Positions 35,035 to 43,788 of a stretch of DNA of 64,000 bases are shown in pieces. The notes below the pieces were generated by a model that saw only the letters and a list, made by a program, of their open reading frames with translations, was not told the origin of the DNA and searched no databases. Each line of letters starts with the position of its first letter. The first letter of the stretch is position 1. The stretch covers positions 1 through 64,000 of the forward strand of contig JAHEBQ010000025.1 in assembly GCA_024642205.1 (NCBI GenBank), read 5' to 3'. A program made the translations under genes and the position numbers. The DNA comes from Planctomycetaceae bacterium (GTDB taxonomy: Bacteria; Planctomycetota; Planctomycetia; Pirellulales; Pirellulaceae).

Positions 35035-38000
35035 TTACTCGATAAACGAAGTTCCAAACACCTGGAATTCTCCGGGATCTTTGTTACCGTCAAAACTTCC
35101 GGCTCCAAAGCCCAAGTCAGAATCATAGAATCCACGGGCAATCCCTTGAACATGGCCAGTAACCCCAGCCAATGAGGAGATCTTTTCGACATCAAAACTA
35201 ACAACCGCGATCAAACGATCGTTCTCCATCGGAGTGAATGTATGCCACGCCGCGTCATCGTTGTACTCCCAATTTCCGGCCGCAAATCGGACGGCGATCA
35301 CGTTACTCGATGTCGAAGCGGCAGGAGGATTGGCGGCGAATCGAATACTCAGGTCCGTTTCCGAAAACATCAGGTATCCGCTGCCGGTCGCGGCATCATC
35401 GACCGCAATACCACTTCGCAATGTTCCGATGCCAAACGAGTAACCGGCGGTCCGGAAGTTGGTTCCGGCAACCCGAAACTCCCCGATATCAATGTCGTTA
35501 TCCCAGCGGTTGGCCTGGAAAACAAGATCCGAGTCGAAGTAGCCCTGGTGAATACCATTGACCGAACCACCGTAGCCTTCAATCCCGAAAATCGTGTCGG
35601 CATCATAGTCCACCGTCGCGATCAACCGGTCACTTTCAAATGGCGTGAAGTCAACCCACCGTCCGTTATTACTGTACTGCCAATTAAGGGTCGTCGAATC
35701 AAATCGAACAGCGATCAGGTGTTCAGCACCTCTGGATCGTGGCGGATCTCCGGCGAACCGATCAAAGACATTGGCTTCGGAATACAAGATGTAACCCTTG
35801 CCTGTCGCAGTATCATGGACTCCGATCCCGAGTCCATTGTCACCAATCGATGTTGGTGGGTCGTTCTGGTTTCCGGTATAGAAGTGGGTTCCCGTCACTT
35901 CGAACTCGCCCACGTTGGACATCGAGTCCCAGGTATTGGTCTTGAACTTGATATCAGAACTCGCGAAGCCCTGATCTATTCCGTGGACCACGCCGGAAAG
36001 ACCTTCCAACGAATCAATGCGATCAGTGGAGAAGTTCACTAATGCGATCAACCGGTCACCTTCCGCGGCCGTAAACGAATGCCAGGCGGAGTCGTCGTTA
36101 TATTGCCATTGGCCCCGGTAGTTTCTGACGGCGATCACGTGATCTGCGTTACCAGTTTGCGGTGGGTTTGACGCAAATCTTGATGACAAGCTCTCAACCG
36201 AGTACATCAAGTAACCACGTCCTGTGGCCAAATCGTTAACGGCGACGCCCAGTCCAAGTGAACCAAGATTGAAATAAGTCTGGTTTTCTCCTTCCTGAGT
36301 CACAGCATCAATCGCCAATTGGTAATCGCCGTCACCGTCAGCGGAACTGGCATGCACAACGAAAGTCCCTCCCGTTGCCGAGTAGTAATTCATGGCTTGA
36401 ACGCCGCTGGCAACCACTTGTCCATTGGAATCAATCAACTCCATCTCGAATTGATAAACGAGTCCGTTCTCGAACAACATTGGTCCGCCACCGAGGAAAT
36501 TCGACTTGACCGCAACAACCTGATTCGGCAAAACGTTGATCGAATAGTAGTCGCTGGTATCTACGTTGATTTCAAATCGCAATTCATCTAACGGAGTGAT
36601 GTCGTTTTGAAATCCACCCGCCACGACATAAGCGATTGCACTGGTTGGGCTGGTCACCACAATCGTTTGGTTTTCACCAGGCGCGAGAGCGCGACTCAAT
36701 GCATCATCAATCAATACGCCCTCGATATCGTAGGCTCGCAGGAACCCAATGTCTCCGGCACTTTCCTGGGAACCGACTCGTATTGAAACGATGCCCTGTG
36801 GGACTGCAAAATCAGCCCTGAGCTCATTGACACCTTCCTGCCAGCCAGCTGCGCCAGTTTCGGTTGGGCCAAACACTTTCGTTCCGGTAGGCGCCTCAAA
36901 CGACGACCTAACCGCGTAAACGCTTCCGCCGGTAATATTGTTGGACAGCGTTACGCCTTCAAAGAAATCATCCAAAACGGTTCTGTCGGTCGCGAGATCC
37001 GGTTCAACTGACCGACTCGCGTCTTTGCTCAGATAGCCAATCACCGAATTCGGGAGCGAGATATCCTGAGGTGTCAACACGGATGAGCCGGTATCAAAAT
37101 CGGTGCCTCGCGTAACGACCAACCCGTAAGGGGTCGCAGATCCGACAAGACGTGCAAAATAAGTATCCGTTTCACTGGCGACAAACTGACTGACTCGACT
37201 GTCAATATCGCCACCGGGTGTTCCGGCAAGCACTAAATCGCCGCTGGAGTCGTATAACTCCAGGCCAACGAAGCCGTTCAACATTGTCTTTCCAACAGCG
37301 ATCGTGGCAACTTCGCCCTCCGTCAGCTCAAACGAATACCAGTCTTCCGACTGAGCGGTAGCAGTGACGCTGATCCCATCAAACGCTCGACCATCCGATC
37401 CGAGCATGTCGTCATCGAACTGTTGAAACTTGACGTAAATGGTCGATGACAAGTCTATTCCCACCACGTCCGCGAATTCATCAAGTCTCATGGAGAATTG
37501 CTGCCAGTCACCGGGGTCCGTTACCGTATCGGTAAGAATGGTATACCAGCTGATGCCATCCTGGCTGACGGAAACACCATCGCCGTTAATCGTTCCATTG
37601 AACGATTCGGGGAGAATCGTATTCTCGTCGTTAAACGATGCATAGTAAAAATTAAGGTATGGAGTTTCGGTTGAACTGACGTCCACCGTCCAAATGGCCT
37701 CGTTCAGGTTTTCAGTCCCACTCGCGGTTGTATCCATATACAACGCGAAATCACCCTCTCCAGCGGAATATTGATCAAGCACGCGGATCCTTCCACCCGA
37801 ATCGCTCGAAGTCGTGGACCAGCTTCCATCCAATGTGCCAGACTCAAACGTCTCCCGGACAAACGAAGGAATTTCACTAATTTCAAAATCGCCGATGACC
37901 CCCAAACGGTCCGCCGAAATCGAATCCAGGTTCACAACTGAGCCATTGATATTCTGTGCCGAGGCCAGGTCTCCATTTCCATAGGACTGAAGGTTTTCGG

Positions 38001-39987
38001 CTTCAAATGAACCATTAAGGAGAATTCGAATATCGAACGTGCCCAACAATCCGTTTCCTGTGTCGACCCCGATCCGATACACTCCCGCATTCGGGATCGG
38101 AACCGAATCAAGCGATGACTGGTATGCATTGGCACCAGCATTCGCAATCACATTGCCAACATAATCAAGAATCTGAATTACCGGTGCTACTCCTTCCTCG
38201 GCTTCCACGAAAACCGATACCGTCTGTCCGGGGTCCATTTCCAGCACAAATCCCCGATCCAGGATCTGAGGAATATAACTGCTCCCTTCGTATGCGAACA
38301 TCATCGCACCGGGGACCACATCGACCAGGTCTTCAGCTTCGACGATGATATCCGATGAGTAAACTCCGACCGCCTCCCAAGCCGCGTCCGTGGACCGGTG
38401 CTCGGGGGAATTATAGCCAAAAAGATCGATCGCCGATTGAACAGCGCCATCACGAGCGTCCTGATACTGCGAGTTGACTCCCAGGTAAGTCGTCAGGTTG
38501 CGATAGGCGATTTGAGCGGCGGCGTCGATTCCAATGCCGGTGACATCGTAGTCTTCGTTGTTGTCATTCCGGCCTTCCTCACCGACGCTCAAAATGTAAA
38601 ACCATTTGTTTTGAACACCCGAATTGTAGTGGACTCCCCCGTTGTCCCCGCTACCGGTGAACCACAAATCGCCAAGATACGTATCCGGCTGGCCGTCTGA
38701 ATTCGGTTCGATAAAACTTCGAATCCCGTCACTCAAAAGGTCGGCGTTGGCGCCACTTAACCAGTCATTGGTTCCCGTCGCATAGTTCTCAACGACTTCT
38801 CCAAAGATATCCGAAAACGATTCATTCAACGCGCCTGGTTCATAAGCGTAAACCAGATTGGCTGAGAATTCTGTCACACCATGGGTGATTTCATGACCAA
38901 CAATGTCGATTTCGACCAATGGACCGAACGACATGCCATCGCCTTCGCCATACTGCATTTCCGAACCATTCCAGAACGCATTAACCAGGTTTTGACCGAC
39001 ATTTACATAATTGATCAGTTTGGAACCCTTGTCGTCATACGAATCACGTCCAAAAAGTTCCTGATACATTTTGTATGTGTTCTCTGCACCCCAATGGGCA
39101 GAAACTCCTGAGAAATGCGCGGCGTCGTCAAACAACGTGCTCGCAGACATGATGTCAATCGCATTGTTGTGATTATCAACGGCACCCGTTTGATTATCGT
39201 AGGTCTCAACACCGTTAGTCACCTGACGCAATCGAACCTGACCTGCCGTGACTTCATCGGCGATAAAAGGAACGACTCCGTTGTAGTGGCTCATGCCCAT
39301 GGCATCGACATCGGCATTGCGAATTCGGCTTTCACTGGCTTCGATCGCACCACTGTTTGCATTAACATAGACATAATCGCGAGTCCCGAGATCGAGCGCA
39401 AACATGTCAAATTTGTAGGTCGGAATCGATGTGCCGTCGTCGCCAGTGATATAAACCAACTTGCCCTCAGGTGGACCATCCAGACCTAACGACTCCGACC
39501 TGTGAGCATCTTGCCACGCATATTGCGCTGCACCGATATAATCCATCGCGTTTTGCAGCGCCGTTTGATTGTTGATCTGGATCCCGGACACTGGATCGGC
39601 TAGGGCAACCCGATCGCCACTCATGGACACAATTTGGGAGTCCCGAACATGCAGCGTGTAGTTGCTGCCTTCCACCAGAATATCGTTAAAATACTGTTGA
39701 TATTTGAAGTGTTCGTACCCCAATTGGTCCGTCCAGGATGTCTGCAGCTTGGAAGATTCGTTTTCACCCAATTCCAATTGCGAACGTAGGAGATCAACGC
39801 CTTCGGTAACTTGTACCGGCTTGGACAAATTGATCAAATCCGTCGATCCGACAAAGTTAATTGTTGGAAACGCGTCCACCGCCAACAGCTGTCGAGACTC
39901 AAGATTGTTGTAGTCGAAATGATTGGCGAGTTTCTTTTGATAACGTTTCGCGCGGACGGGAAGCGTTTTTTTCTTGTGAGACTTCAT
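35035..39987 (-). CDS. Thermolysin-like (M4) metalloprotease, large surface or secreted protein
   Basis: 1650 residues. The N-terminus is basic (SHKKKTLPVRAKRYQKK) and carries NLESRQLLAVDAF, the LEPR-XLL-type motif found at the start of planctomycete surface proteins. A propeptide (FTP/PepSY-like, YEHFKYQQYFNDILVEG) is followed by the M4 catalytic domain: HEITH at 365-369, third zinc ligand Glu389 in NESFSD, and GVHYNSGVQNKWFY with the catalytic His. Beyond about residue 560 come pre-peptidase C-terminal-like beta domains and a jelly-roll-like module (near 710-880), and from about 1239 three tandem repeats of 131-147 residues with the core LIAVR-x(5-8)-W-x-Y-[ND]. Probably exported and cell-surface bound, degrading protein in the medium. 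Monocistronic, with its own terminator. Confidence 0.9.
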   Translation of the reverse strand: MKSHKKKTLPVRAKRYQKKLANHFDYNNLESRQLLAVDAFPTINFVGSTDLINLSKPVQVTEGVDLLRSQLELGENESSKLQTSWTDQLGYEHFKYQQYFNDILVEGSNYTLHVRDSQIVSMSGDRVALADPVSGIQINNQTALQNAMDYIGAAQYAWQDAHRSESLGLDGPPEGKLVYITGDDGTSIPTYKFDMFALDLGTRDYVYVNANSGAIEASESRIRNADVDAMGMSHYNGVVPFIADEVTAGQVRLRQVTNGVETYDNQTGAVDNHNNAIDIMSASTLFDDAAHFSGVSAHWGAENTYKMYQELFGRDSYDDKGSKLINYVNVGQNLVNAFWNGSEMQYGEGDGMSFGPLVEIDIVGHEITHGVTEFSANLVYAYEPGALNESFSDIFGEVVENYATGTNDWLSGANADLLSDGIRSFIEPNSDGQPDTYLGDLWFTGSGDNGGVHYNSGVQNKWFYILSVGEEGRNDNNEDYDVTGIGIDAAAQIAYRNLTTYLGVNSQYQDARDGAVQSAIDLFGYNSPEHRSTDAAWEAVGVYSSDIIVEAEDLVDVVPGAMMFAYEGSSYIPQILDRGFVLEMDPGQTVSVFVEAEEGVAPVIQILDYVGNVIANAGANAYQSSLDSVPIPNAGVYRIGVDTGNGLLGTFDIRILLNGSFEAENLQSYGNGDLASAQNINGSVVNLDSISADRLGVIGDFEISEIPSFVRETFESGTLDGSWSTTSSDSGGRIRVLDQYSAGEGDFALYMDTTASGTENLNEAIWTVDVSSTETPYLNFYYASFNDENTILPESFNGTINGDGVSVSQDGISWYTILTDTVTDPGDWQQFSMRLDEFADVVGIDLSSTIYVKFQQFDDDMLGSDGRAFDGISVTATAQSEDWYSFELTEGEVATIAVGKTMLNGFVGLELYDSSGDLVLAGTPGGDIDSRVSQFVASETDTYFARLVGSATPYGLVVTRGTDFDTGSSVLTPQDISLPNSVIGYLSKDASRSVEPDLATDRTVLDDFFEGVTLSNNITGGSVYAVRSSFEAPTGTKVFGPTETGAAGWQEGVNELRADFAVPQGIVSIRVGSQESAGDIGFLRAYDIEGVLIDDALSRALAPGENQTIVVTSPTSAIAYVVAGGFQNDITPLDELRFEINVDTSDYYSINVLPNQVVAVKSNFLGGGPMLFENGLVYQFEMELIDSNGQVVASGVQAMNYYSATGGTFVVHASSADGDGDYQLAIDAVTQEGENQTYFNLGSLGLGVAVNDLATGRGYLMYSVESLSSRFASNPPQTGNADHVIAVRNYRGQWQYNDDSAWHSFTAAEGDRLIALVNFSTDRIDSLEGLSGVVHGIDQGFASSDIKFKTNTWDSMSNVGEFEVTGTHFYTGNQNDPPTSIGDNGLGIGVHDTATGKGYILYSEANVFDRFAGDPPRSRGAEHLIAVRFDSTTLNWQYSNNGRWVDFTPFESDRLIATVDYDADTIFGIEGYGGSVNGIHQGYFDSDLVFQANRWDNDIDIGEFRVAGTNFRTAGYSFGIGTLRSGIAVDDAATGSGYLMFSETDLSIRFAANPPAASTSSNVIAVRFAAGNWEYNDDAAWHTFTPMENDRLIAVVSFDVEKISSLAGVTGHVQGIARGFYDSDLGFGAGSFDGNKDPGEFQVFGTSFIE

Positions 39988-40581
39988 CTGGTTGCCTGAA
40001 TGATCTTGGAAAATAAGAAGCGAGAACCAATTTGGTTAGCGATCCGAAACAATTTCATGATACGGTGAAAACGGCTTTGACGAAATTATGACTTAAAACA
40101 GTTAAGCGCGTTCCATCATAATTAAAACCTTCGAGTCGCGGAGCTCGAAATAATGAAATAAATTCAACCATAGATCAGCCTAAATATCAAGCTCGCCGCC
40201 ATTAATTCAAAGCTGTTGTCCCCAGGCGGAAATTCAAGCCGTCAATTTGACGTCTTCCCGAAGACAGCTTCGGGTGCAGTTTTCCCTTGGCATTGGAGCG
40301 ATTCGGCTTGCACATTGTCAGGTAAGTGCAAAAAACCACGGATTTAGGAGGCGACAGACCTTCCTCCAGGGACGCCCTATCAATTCCCGAACTGTTGATT
40401 TTTGAAAGGTAGTCGATGCAAACGGCGGCACCGCTGTTGAACAACGGCAATTTTTTGGGAAATTTCGCAATTTTGGCCGTCGCCGTACAAACCCACGTGT
40501 TGGCAGTCACCGCCAAGCCCGCCAATCACGACGAAATATCTTCCAAAATTGTTAGCGCAGATTGCCGTCCAAGTTTTGGAA
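39988..40581. other. Long intergenic region upstream of the M4 protease gene
   Basis: 594 bp, AT-rich near 40020-40160. It should contain the protease promoter, but no clear consensus is visible. Around 40240-40274 there are two inverted repeats, GTCAA/TTGAC and CCCGAAG/CTTCGGG. A 107-codon minus-strand frame (40202-40525) has no start signal or family likeness and is not called. Confidence 0.5.
40257..40274. terminator. Perfect 7-bp stem-loop downstream of the POT transporter
   Basis: CCCGAAG, loop ACAG, CTTCGGG. It lies about 310 bp beyond the POT stop codon, with no U-tract on the minus strand and a short TTTT 6 nt later on the plus strand. Could be a terminator or mRNA-stabilising hairpin. 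Confidence 0.35.
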
Positions 40582-42087
40582 TCATTTGACCCCGTGCATC
40601 AATTTGTTGACCAACGGCGCTGCCAGGAACAGCACGATTCCGGCGGCCAGCAAGGCCCAAAACCCAAACGTATAGCCGCTCAGTGCGGATGCAGTCGTCA
40701 TGCCGCTCTCGCCACTGACCCGGCTGGCAAAGATACCTGACAGGTTGTTTCCAATCCCTGTGGAAAGAAACCAGCCACCCATCCCCAAGCCGACGACGCG
40801 TACCGGCGCAAGCTTCGTTACCATAGAAAGCCCAATCGGCGACAAACACAACTCACCGACGGACTGAATGACGTAAACAGCCACAAGACTCCAAAACGGA
40901 ATCTTATTGTCGGCGCCGACCATCCTGGACAGAACGAACATAAGCAGCAAAAACGCCAGGCCATTGAACAACAGGCCCAATCCAAATTTTCTCGGAATCG
41001 AAGGGTTGGCGCTGACCTTTGCCAACCGAATCCAGATCCAGGCAATCACCGGTGCAAACAGGATGATCGCGACCGAGTTAACGCTCTGGAACCACGCCGT
41101 CGGGAAAATGAACCCGCCAAGGTCGCGGTTGACGATCTCATCGGCAAGGAATGTAAACGAACTACCGGCTTGCTCAAAAAACATCCAGAACAGGATGTTG
41201 AATACAAAGATAATCAGCATTGCGATTGTCCGATCTCGGGCGACCTTGCCCTCGCGAACGCCCTCGATGATCAACATCCCGACTAACACGACGAACATCG
41301 TTGACAGCACAACCTGCAGCGCTTCTCCGCCAACGGAAAGCAAAAAGTAAACCACCGGGATCATTGCGACCGCGCCTAAAACAACGAGCGCAACTCGCAG
41401 CATGCTTTCTGCACCCTCTGCGTGAGCGCCGACCCCCTTCAATTGGCTCCGGCCGAGATAGAACCACACCATACTGATCAGCATCCCAATTCCGGCAGCA
41501 ATGAATACATACTTGTAGGCTGGTGCTTCGTCAGTACCGAAAACCTGCTGGGCAAGCCATCCCGTCAGAAGGGGCGCAACGAATGCTCCCGCGTTAATGC
41601 CCATGTAGAAAATTGTGAATCCGCTGTCCCGCCGTTCATCGCTCACCGCATAAAGTTTTCCGACGATTGTCGAAATAATCGGCTTAAACAAACCATTGCC
41701 GACCACAATGGTCGCGAGCCCGAACTTGAATACCATCTCGTTGGGAACGGAAATCATGAAAAGCCCTGCCGCCATAATGACCGCGCCGGTCAAAATCGAG
41801 CGTTGATAGCCGAGGAATTTGTCGGCGATATATCCTCCAAAAATCGCAGCCGCGTAGACCAGGGCAAGGTAGGACCCGTACGTCAGGTTGGCGTCTGCCT
41901 GTCCCGAGGCCGACCCATCATGAAACTGCGCTACGATATATAGCACCAGTGCCCAACGAATACCGTAAAAGGCAAATCGCTCCCAGAATTCCGACATGAA
42001 CAGCATCCACAATGGCGCCGGATGGCCCATGAGCTGCTTGAATTCAGGAATCGCTGTTTCTGTTCGGTGAGTATCAGCACTGCTCAT
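40582..42087 (-). CDS. Proton-dependent oligopeptide transporter (POT/PTR2 family)
   Basis: 501 residues from ATG 42087, preceded by GGAAG 8 nt upstream; the frame extends to 42162 without a better start. A member of the MFS that imports di- and tripeptides with protons. The family motif E-x-x-E-R-F-x-Y-Y appears as SEFWERFAFYG near residue 30, and GAVIMAAGLFMISVP with NGLFKPIISTIVGKLY (about 125-150) matches the second POT signature. About 12-14 membrane segments are visible, the last near the C-terminus (LLAAGIVLFLAAPLVNKLM). The protease gene downstream makes a peptide-scavenging pair plausible, but the two are 594 bp apart. Confidence 0.93.
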   Translation of the reverse strand: MSSADTHRTETAIPEFKQLMGHPAPLWMLFMSEFWERFAFYGIRWALVLYIVAQFHDGSASGQADANLTYGSYLALVYAAAIFGGYIADKFLGYQRSILTGAVIMAAGLFMISVPNEMVFKFGLATIVVGNGLFKPIISTIVGKLYAVSDERRDSGFTIFYMGINAGAFVAPLLTGWLAQQVFGTDEAPAYKYVFIAAGIGMLISMVWFYLGRSQLKGVGAHAEGAESMLRVALVVLGAVAMIPVVYFLLSVGGEALQVVLSTMFVVLVGMLIIEGVREGKVARDRTIAMLIIFVFNILFWMFFEQAGSSFTFLADEIVNRDLGGFIFPTAWFQSVNSVAIILFAPVIAWIWIRLAKVSANPSIPRKFGLGLLFNGLAFLLLMFVLSRMVGADNKIPFWSLVAVYVIQSVGELCLSPIGLSMVTKLAPVRVVGLGMGGWFLSTGIGNNLSGIFASRVSGESGMTTASALSGYTFGFWALLAAGIVLFLAAPLVNKLMHGVK

Positions 42088-42432
42088 GCGGTTTCTTCCG
42101 GATTTAAAAGGGTTGAATTCCAGTTCACGGGATACTGGCCAACATATTGGGCACCATTTCAATGTTTGTCAAGCAATCCAAGCTTGAATTGGTATCGCCA
42201 TCGAAGCCTTCGCCGAGAATTCAACCGAGGCCAATACGGTCAACCACCGGCGACCGGAGACCGGGGCGAGGTTGACACCATGTTACCGCCGGATACTCGA
42301 CCGCTGAACGGCGATTTGCCGGACCGGGATCCACTCCGCCTGAACCTTTCTGATTGACACAAGCGTGCGCGTCAATGACGCCCGGCCAAGTACATGAAAC
42401 TTCGCGATTCGATGCAGAGAACCCGGGAATCG
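42088..42432. other. Intergenic region between yggU and the POT gene
   Basis: 345 bp. An inverted repeat ATTGAC/GTCAAT with a 12-nt loop lies at 42353-42376, 57 bp after the yggU stop, and may act as a terminator. The remaining sequence shows no gene. Confidence 0.4.
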
Positions 42433-42744
42433 CTAGCCTTCCTTGCATCCGGGTAGCTCGTTCAGTTTTTTCTCCAGCACTGACAACTCGATATCTTTGA
42501 CGATGAATTTTTTGACGGAAGAGGTAGCGCCCGAGCCCAGTTCGATTTGTGACCTCCCGATCCCGAGCGCTTTCGAAAGCAATTTTGCAATCGCAGCGTT
42601 GGCCTTTCCTTTTTCCGCGACGGCCGTCACCGAGACTTTCAACGCGCCGTCCATCACTCCGCGGATTTCGTTTTTCCGCGAGCCAGGTGACGCCTTGATT
42701 TTCAACTCGATGCCCTTTTTCGTCTGACGAACGATCACCTGCAT
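42433..42744 (-). CDS. yggU: DUF167/YggU family protein
   Basis: 103 residues from ATG 42744, with GGAG 6 nt upstream; the frame is open to 42888 but the added part is not family-like. Core: LKIKASPGSRKNEIRGV, LKVSVTAVAEKGKANAAIAKLLSKALGI and IELGSGATSSVKKFIV, which together are the DUF167 signature (A-x-P-G-x-K, A-x-p-x-x-G-k-A-N, G-x-x-S-r-x-K). Function unknown; the fold is a small alpha/beta. In many bacteria it follows yggS (with yggT between); here it follows yggS by 94 bp and yggT is missing. Confidence 0.9.
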   Translation of the reverse strand: MQVIVRQTKKGIELKIKASPGSRKNEIRGVMDGALKVSVTAVAEKGKANAAIAKLLSKALGIGRSQIELGSGATSSVKKFIVKDIELSVLEKKLNELPGCKEG

Positions 42745-42838
42745 TTGACTCTCCATCCCCGGTCGGTCTGGGAATCCGTCGACCCACTTCCACTCCGCCG
42801 ACCTGGCAACCACGCAATGCGTTTGAATCGGCACAGGT

Positions 42839-43534
42839 TCACGACACTCCCTCAAACAACAATGAACCAACTCGGACCATCGTCGCACCAGCCTGAACCG
42901 CGATTTCGAAATCCGCGCTCATTCCCATCGACAGTTCCTTCAGCTCGACGTTGCCGGGAGAATCAGCTGCGTATTTCGTTTGAAGTTGCTTGAGCCGGTC
43001 GAATTCGCGTCGCGCGTCGTCCAATCCGCCATTTAAGCCGGCCATGCACATCAGCCCCCGGACAACAACATGTTGAAGACCCGCAGTGTAGTCGATTGCG
43101 CTACCCAACTCATCCGGTTGAAATCCGTGCTTGGCGGCCTCTCCCGACACATTCACTTCCAGCAATACATTTACGCGTTTGTCTGATTCTCTGCCGGCAG
43201 TGTCAATCGCCTCAAGCAATCGCTGGCTGTCAACCGAATGAATGAGATCAGATTTATCAACGGTCCGTTTGACCTTATTCCGTTGAAGATGTCCAATCAT
43301 GTGCCAGTGTACCGGCAAGTCGCTCAAGGCCTCTGCCTTTTCCCAGAGCATTTGCGGCCGGCTTTCTCCCAAATCCAGGCAACCAGCTTCGACCAACGCC
43401 CGAGTCGTCTCCGCGCCGACATATTTGGTGACTCCGATCAATCGAATCTCGGCACCAGTTCTCCCAACCGCCTGGGCAGCCTCGTTAATACGATGTCGTA
43501 CGGACATCAGGTTGGAGCTCAACTTTTTGATCAT
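42839..43534 (-). CDS. yggS: YggS/PROSC pyridoxal-phosphate homeostasis protein
   Basis: 231 residues, the usual size. It binds PLP through Lys37 in GVTKYVG, at the mouth of a TIM-barrel-like fold, and regulates PLP supply rather than catalysing a known reaction. Other marks: WHMIGHLQRNKVK, VDSQRLLEAID, LLEVNVSGEAAKHGF, GLMCMAG and LSMGMSADFEIAVQAGATMVRVGSLLF, which are invariant blocks of the family. 94 bp before yggU on the same strand. Confidence 0.96.
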   Translation of the reverse strand: MIKKLSSNLMSVRHRINEAAQAVGRTGAEIRLIGVTKYVGAETTRALVEAGCLDLGESRPQMLWEKAEALSDLPVHWHMIGHLQRNKVKRTVDKSDLIHSVDSQRLLEAIDTAGRESDKRVNVLLEVNVSGEAAKHGFQPDELGSAIDYTAGLQHVVVRGLMCMAGLNGGLDDARREFDRLKQLQTKYAADSPGNVELKELSMGMSADFEIAVQAGATMVRVGSLLFEGVS

Positions 43535-43788
43535 TAGAATTTGAGTCTGTTGAATAACCTTTTTTACCGGCTGAAGGATGAAGTTATGCGATCCAATCCA
43601 GTCGTATGTTTTCCATTTTCCTCAGGGCAGTCAGACTTCGACAGGCTATCGTTTTGGGGTATGTTTGCCGGCAATATTCGATGGTCAAATTTTGAGGCCT
43701 CCAACAAGCGGGCGCGTCGAGCAAAACAGATACAGGTCTGTCCGCGAACCGGCGCAACGGCAGTATCGATCGCATATTACGCACGATT

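Noticed and set aside
40202-40525. 107-codon minus-strand frame downstream of the POT gene
   Set aside because: No start signal, low-quality protein composition, and it covers the hairpin region.
42221-42817. 198-codon minus-strand frame
   Set aside because: Arg/Gly-rich shadow overlapping yggU in another frame.
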